Made by a program: the position numbers and the translations under genes. From positions 1 to 35,135 of the forward strand of contig NZ_VJOT01000049.1 in NCBI RefSeq assembly GCF_011087585.1: a DNA stretch of 35,135 bases. Direction: 5' to 3'. Under the pieces are notes generated by a model that saw only the letters and a program-made list of their open reading frames with translations, ran no database searches and had not been told where the DNA came from. The DNA is from Neochlamydia sp. AcF84 (GTDB lineage Bacteria > Chlamydiota > Chlamydiia > Chlamydiales > Parachlamydiaceae). Positions 31,854 to 35,135 of the stretch are shown piece after piece. Each line of letters begins with the position of its first letter. Position 1 is the stretch's first letter.

Positions 31854-33043
31854 GGGGTATAATTATCATTCTTTTCCTTAAAAAGGAGGAATGAATGGAT
31901 ACGCATAAGCCCAATAGTATTTTTGCTGTATTTAAGGACCTGGAAGATCCAAGGAAGCAAAGAAACCAAATCTATAGTTTGTTTGATATTGTTACGATTA
32001 GCATTTTGGCGGTTTTATGCGGTGCAGATGATTGGGCAACCATCCATTTATGGGCATCTTGCAATTTACCTTGGCTGCAAGAGCATGGAATTTGCTTAGC
32101 AGGCGTGCCATCGCATGATACTTTAGGAAGATTTTTCCGCTATGTATCTGCCTCGAATTTTGAAAGATGTTTTGTACAATGGACCCAAAACATTGCTGGA
32201 GCCATTAAAGGAGTGATTGCTATAGATGGCAAAACATTAAGAGGCTCGTATGATGCAGCTCGTGAAGGAAAAGCAATTCACATGGTTAGTGCCTTTGCAG
32301 CAGAGAATAAGCTAATACTTGGTCAGCTTGCTACGGACACAAAATCAAAAGAAATAACTGCCATTCCCTTGTTATTGGATATGCTTGATATCAAAGGAGC
32401 TACAGTTACCATAGATGCAGCTGGATGTCAGAAAGAGATAGCTAAACAGATTCGCCATCAAGGAGGTCATTACTTACTCGCACTGAAAGGTAATCAAGGG
32501 AATCTACATGCAGAAACCAAAAACTTTTTTGATCAAGCTATACAGGTAACACCTAAAGAAGCGAGTTGCGATTATTACTCGATTGAAGAAAAGAGCAGAG
32601 ATCGTTTTGAGAAGCGAGAAGTTTGGTGTACGCATGAATTAGATTGGCTGCCCCAGAAAGAAGAATGGGTAGATCTGAATGCGCTAGTCTGCATGAGAAG
32701 CACTAGGCGCATTAAAGATAAGACATCTATAGAGGCTAGATACTATATTGCTAGTGAAAAAGCTAGCGCTGAAAAGCATGGACTAGGCATACGCTTGCAT
32801 TGGGGTATCGAAAACAAAGTTCATTGGCAATTAGATGTTTCTTATGGGGAAGATAAGAGCAAAGTCCGTAAAGACCACGGTCCCGAAAATCTATCTGTTT
32901 TGAAAAGATGTACAATGAATTTATTAAAAGCTGATACAAAAACAAAAGCAGGAATCAAGGGCAAGAGAGCAAAAGCCGGGTGGAATCGAGACTACATGAT
33001 GGAAATACTAAATGGTAAATAAAATCTTCATGCAATTTCCCTG
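31817..33043 (+). mobile_element. complete ISAs1-family insertion sequence, 1227 bp
   Basis: The ends are perfect 22-base inverted repeats (31817-31838 and 33022-33043) beginning CAGGGAAATTGC, with the CAGGG typical of ISAs1. The direct repeat ATAAAAATAC (31807-31816 and 33044-33053) flanks it, a 10-bp target duplication of the size known for this family. The single transposase gene fills the inside and looks intact, so the insertion is probably recent. It sits inside the minus-strand F-box/TPR gene. Confidence 0.95.
31895..33022 (+). CDS. ISAs1-family transposase
   Basis: This encodes 375 residues, the usual length. AAGGAGG precedes two ATGs four bases apart; the first runs into a stop after five codons, so 31895 is the start. 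Residues 8-95 match the N-terminal DDE-associated domain (FAVFKDLEDPRKQRNQIYSL, then LFDIVTISILAVLCGADDW and SHDTLGRFFRYV). The DDE core has the first Asp in GVIAIDGKTLRGSYD (about 107-121), the second in ATVTIDAAGCQKEIA and the Glu near HWGIENKVHWQLDVSYGED (about 306-324). The frame is unbroken and the stop overlaps the right terminal repeat by one base. It cuts and joins the element's ends. Its strand is opposite to the gene it disrupts. Confidence 0.96.
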   Translation: MDTHKPNSIFAVFKDLEDPRKQRNQIYSLFDIVTISILAVLCGADDWATIHLWASCNLPWLQEHGICLAGVPSHDTLGRFFRYVSASNFERCFVQWTQNIAGAIKGVIAIDGKTLRGSYDAAREGKAIHMVSAFAAENKLILGQLATDTKSKEITAIPLLLDMLDIKGATVTIDAAGCQKEIAKQIRHQGGHYLLALKGNQGNLHAETKNFFDQAIQVTPKEASCDYYSIEEKSRDRFEKREVWCTHELDWLPQKEEWVDLNALVCMRSTRRIKDKTSIEARYYIASEKASAEKHGLGIRLHWGIENKVHWQLDVSYGEDKSKVRKDHGPENLSVLKRCTMNLLKADTKTKAGIKGKRAKAGWNRDYMMEILNGK

Positions 33044-34644
33044 ATAAAAATACTATAAATTCTTTCTACTTTTTTTAATAATTTCGGATTTAAAGCAAAC
33101 TGTTTTCTAATAAGAGCTGGATCCTCAAATCCGAAGAGTTTAATTAAAGGGTTCATCATCTCTTTCTGGGATTGATAGTAGGAATAGGTTCTAAGGCGCA
33201 TAAGCAATGCTATGCTCATCCACTCCTCTAGCTTTTCAGCAGCCTCATCCGTTAAAATCCCTTGCTCATTTAACTGAGCAAGCCTGGAAAAGGTATTTGA
33301 AGCAGTCACTTTTATAAACAGAGCCAAGCGATCTAAAGCTAGATGAGGAAAACGGTAGAAGTCCTCTTTAGCTCTAAAAAGCATACCTTGTCTTCTTAGA
33401 TCATTTAGGTTTGGATTAAAAGATATCATATCTGCCTGGATCAAATGCTTTTTAGCTAAGTATTGACGAAGATCAAAATCTTGTTGATAAGGAGTAGCGA
33501 GTTTGTGTTGAACACTTTGTCTATATTGCTCGGTTAGCTCCTCGTTGCCTAACAAGTGAGTGAAGGTTAATAGCTCCATAGGAAGATGAGGCTCTTTTTC
33601 ATGCCACCACTCTCCATTTTCATCTTGAGCAATATATTGGGCCATCTTTTCAGGGGTTTGGATAAGCTCAAATGTTTTACCATTGCCTAAAGGAGTTTTA
33701 CACCCTTTTCCTTCTACCCCTGCACCATCAAAAGCAAAGCCGCGTGGCGTAATACCATCAAAAAAATGGATGGCTTTTAAGCAAGGAATGTTCAATGCAG
33801 GAAGAATCGTTTCGCCTAAGTTGATAACCTGCAAGTGAAGTAGATTTGTAAAATCCCTAAAATACTTTTTATTTATAAGAGTATCTTCTTGTATAAGAAC
33901 CCCAAATTCTAGATCAGAATAAGGAGTCATCTCTTCTCTAGCTAACGAGCCAAAGCCTATCATGGCATACTCACAAGGTGCATCGCCTAAGACATCAATG
34001 GCTTGGTTAGCTAGAATGCTAAAAAAGCTTTTTACACCCTTTGCAATATCTCTATAAAGCTTTCTTACTTCTTGAGGGGAGGGATTTTCGGACAGTACTT
34101 GAATCTCCTTCTCTATTTCTTCTCTAAAATTTTTTAATACTTCGCGATTACCTTCAAATTGTTTTTCTATTAATTCATTGCTTAAAGATTTTCCTCCACA
34201 AATTCTAGTAAGTAGGCGCTGCGCATTAAAAAGTTTTTCTTTGATAATCTTTTGTTGACCTTCCGAAGAAATACGTAAGGAGTAATTGTATAGCCCTACG
34301 GCTTGAAGCAATGCTTTAGTACTATCTTTGCCTAAATAAATATCGCCTAGTTTTTCTATGCAAAAAGCTTGCTTAATAGGGTTACCTTTTTGAATAAAAA
34401 GTTTTAAAGCTAGAGTATAAGCTTTTATGGCTAAAGAGCCACCTTCAATTAAATGTTTCCATTCCTTACAGACTAATTTAGCTTGGCATAGATCTTGTAA
34501 CCCCAGTTCTTTGAATATCTTAAAACTAATATCTCTATAGGCTGTGGTATCTCTTGTTGAGTAACTAGAATATTTTTCATTATTTTCAAAAGCTGGAAAA
34601 ATTAAGGGATGAATACGGAAAGGATCTGATGAGAACTGATTCAT
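33028..34644 (-). CDS. 5' half (F-box + nucleotidyltransferase-like) of the gene cut by ISAs1
   Basis: The frame has 538 residues starting MNQFSSDPFRIHPLIFPAFE, with AGGATAAG just upstream. The F-box is at about 36-70 (AYRDISFKIFKELGLQDLCQ, CKEWKHLI). TPR-like helices are at 75-130. The nucleotidyltransferase-like domain is at about 222-465, with GFGSLAREEMTPYSDLEFG at 230-248. Only the last four residues (REIA) and the stop come from the insertion sequence. The domains are therefore complete, and a truncated protein without TPRs could still be made from the native start. Whether it is stable or useful is unknown. The nucleotide sequence in the 33570-33970 part is very close to those of the two sister genes, closer than the rest of the gene. 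Confidence 0.85.
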   Translation of the reverse strand: MNQFSSDPFRIHPLIFPAFENNEKYSSYSTRDTTAYRDISFKIFKELGLQDLCQAKLVCKEWKHLIEGGSLAIKAYTLALKLFIQKGNPIKQAFCIEKLGDIYLGKDSTKALLQAVGLYNYSLRISSEGQQKIIKEKLFNAQRLLTRICGGKSLSNELIEKQFEGNREVLKNFREEIEKEIQVLSENPSPQEVRKLYRDIAKGVKSFFSILANQAIDVLGDAPCEYAMIGFGSLAREEMTPYSDLEFGVLIQEDTLINKKYFRDFTNLLHLQVINLGETILPALNIPCLKAIHFFDGITPRGFAFDGAGVEGKGCKTPLGNGKTFELIQTPEKMAQYIAQDENGEWWHEKEPHLPMELLTFTHLLGNEELTEQYRQSVQHKLATPYQQDFDLRQYLAKKHLIQADMISFNPNLNDLRRQGMLFRAKEDFYRFPHLALDRLALFIKVTASNTFSRLAQLNEQGILTDEAAEKLEEWMSIALLMRLRTYSYYQSQKEMMNPLIKLFGFEDPALIRKQFALNPKLLKKVERIYSIFIREIA

Positions 34645-34893
34645 AAGCTTATCCTATTTTGGCTCTTCGAAGACTTGCCTAGTAAAATGTTTATTTAAGG
34701 TTGAAATTAGTTAAATAAAATAAAATCTACCCCTTATTAATCTTTTAAAAAAAGCAGGAGAGTGAATAAATAATAAATATCAATTATTTAACAAATCTTA
34801 TTAATTTGGAAGAAATAAAATTTAAGAAAATTTACATTTAAGATGGCACGGCTAGAGTTTTAATTACTCGTTTAAATAATGTGCTGCTATATT

Positions 34894-35135
34894 GGCGTTG
34901 TTGCGTAAATGCTAAGAAGTGTATGCGATAAGATTGCCCTTTAACACATAAGAGCTATAAAATTAGTTTGCAACAACAAAAATATAGGCAGGCTATGGAA
35001 AAAAAAGTCACTTACCGCATACGTAATTGGTCCGAGTATAACAAAGCTTTAGAACAAAGAGGAAGCATAACTTTATGGTTTTCGGATGAAACCATTAAAG
35101 GATGGAGGGAAAATAAAAGCACGGGGAAGAAGGGC
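34894..35135 (+). mobile_element. left end of an IS903-like IS5-family element, cut by window edge
   Basis: It begins GGCGTTGTTGCGTAAATGC, close to the IS903 terminal repeat GGCTTTGTTGAATAAATC. An open transposase frame follows from 34995. The relic at 3273 is an older copy of the same element. The right end lies beyond the window. Confidence 0.8.
34995..35135 (+). CDS. IS5-family (IS903-like) transposase, N-terminal part
   Basis: Forty-seven codons are open to the window edge (MEKKVTYRIRNWSEYNKALE, then RGSITLWFSDETIKGW). This is the typical N-terminus of IS903-type transposases, where a short basic start is followed by NWxxYNxALxxRGSxTxW. AGG lies about eight bases before the ATG. No catalytic residue is inside the window. 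No stop or frameshift is seen in this part, unlike the relic at 3273-4115, so this copy may be active. Confidence 0.85.
   Translation, partial: MEKKVTYRIRNWSEYNKALEQRGSITLWFSDETIKGWRENKSTGKKG

Noticed and set aside
31739-31969. Minus-strand frame across the left IS end
   Set aside because: It mixes out-of-frame TPR gene sequence with the antisense of the transposase and has no homology.

Overview
The window looks like chromosome of an amoeba-associated chlamydia (Parachlamydiaceae, most like Parachlamydia or Neochlamydia). The evidence is an AT-rich base composition, a chlamydial-style nqrA standing apart from the other nqr genes, a compact gspD-E-F-G secretion operon, several families of eukaryote-like proteins (F-box, OTU protease, kinesin-light-chain-type TPR), and many decaying insertion sequences. 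Genus and species cannot be fixed from the sequence alone. No tRNA, rRNA or CRISPR array was seen.

Layout. 1-813: the 5' part of a broken IS5-family transposase (minus). 966-3185: an outer-membrane YjbH-like protein (minus). 3273-4115: a decayed IS903-like IS5-family copy. 4251-6960: a tandem array of four small F-box genes (plus), flanked by two truncated F-box relics. 7164-8510: a protein with a ChaN/TIKI/TraB-like domain (minus). 8511-9492: no gene. 9493-10884: nqrA (minus). 11218-11625: a small membrane protein (minus) followed by a good terminator hairpin. 11989-17268: a 1759-residue F-box + OTU + nucleotidyltransferase-like + TPR protein (minus). 17775-25603: a six-gene type II secretion operon (plus). 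25701-26122: a 422-bp non-coding element with 17-bp terminal inverted repeats and a 6-bp target duplication. 26222-29971: an F-box + nucleotidyltransferase-like + TPR paralog (minus). 30054-34644: a third paralog (minus), cut in two by a complete 1227-bp ISAs1-family element (31817-33043) with 10-bp target duplications. 34894 to the right edge: the start of an IS903-like IS5-family element with an open transposase frame.

How the genes may work together. The secretion operon is core machinery. The F-box, OTU and TPR proteins are candidate host-directed effectors: F-boxes recruit SKP1/cullin ubiquitin ligases, OTU domains remove ubiquitin, and TPR arrays bind partners. Nothing in the sequence shows that the operon secretes these proteins; chlamydial effectors more often use type III secretion. 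The most interesting content is the three-member family that joins an F-box to a nucleotidyltransferase-like domain and a 42-residue TPR array. One member has an added OTU protease module, and two members carry small frameshifts at the C-terminal end of the TPR array. The F-box array shows dimer duplication, one probable gene-conversion tract and truncated end copies. The accessory DNA here is changing quickly.
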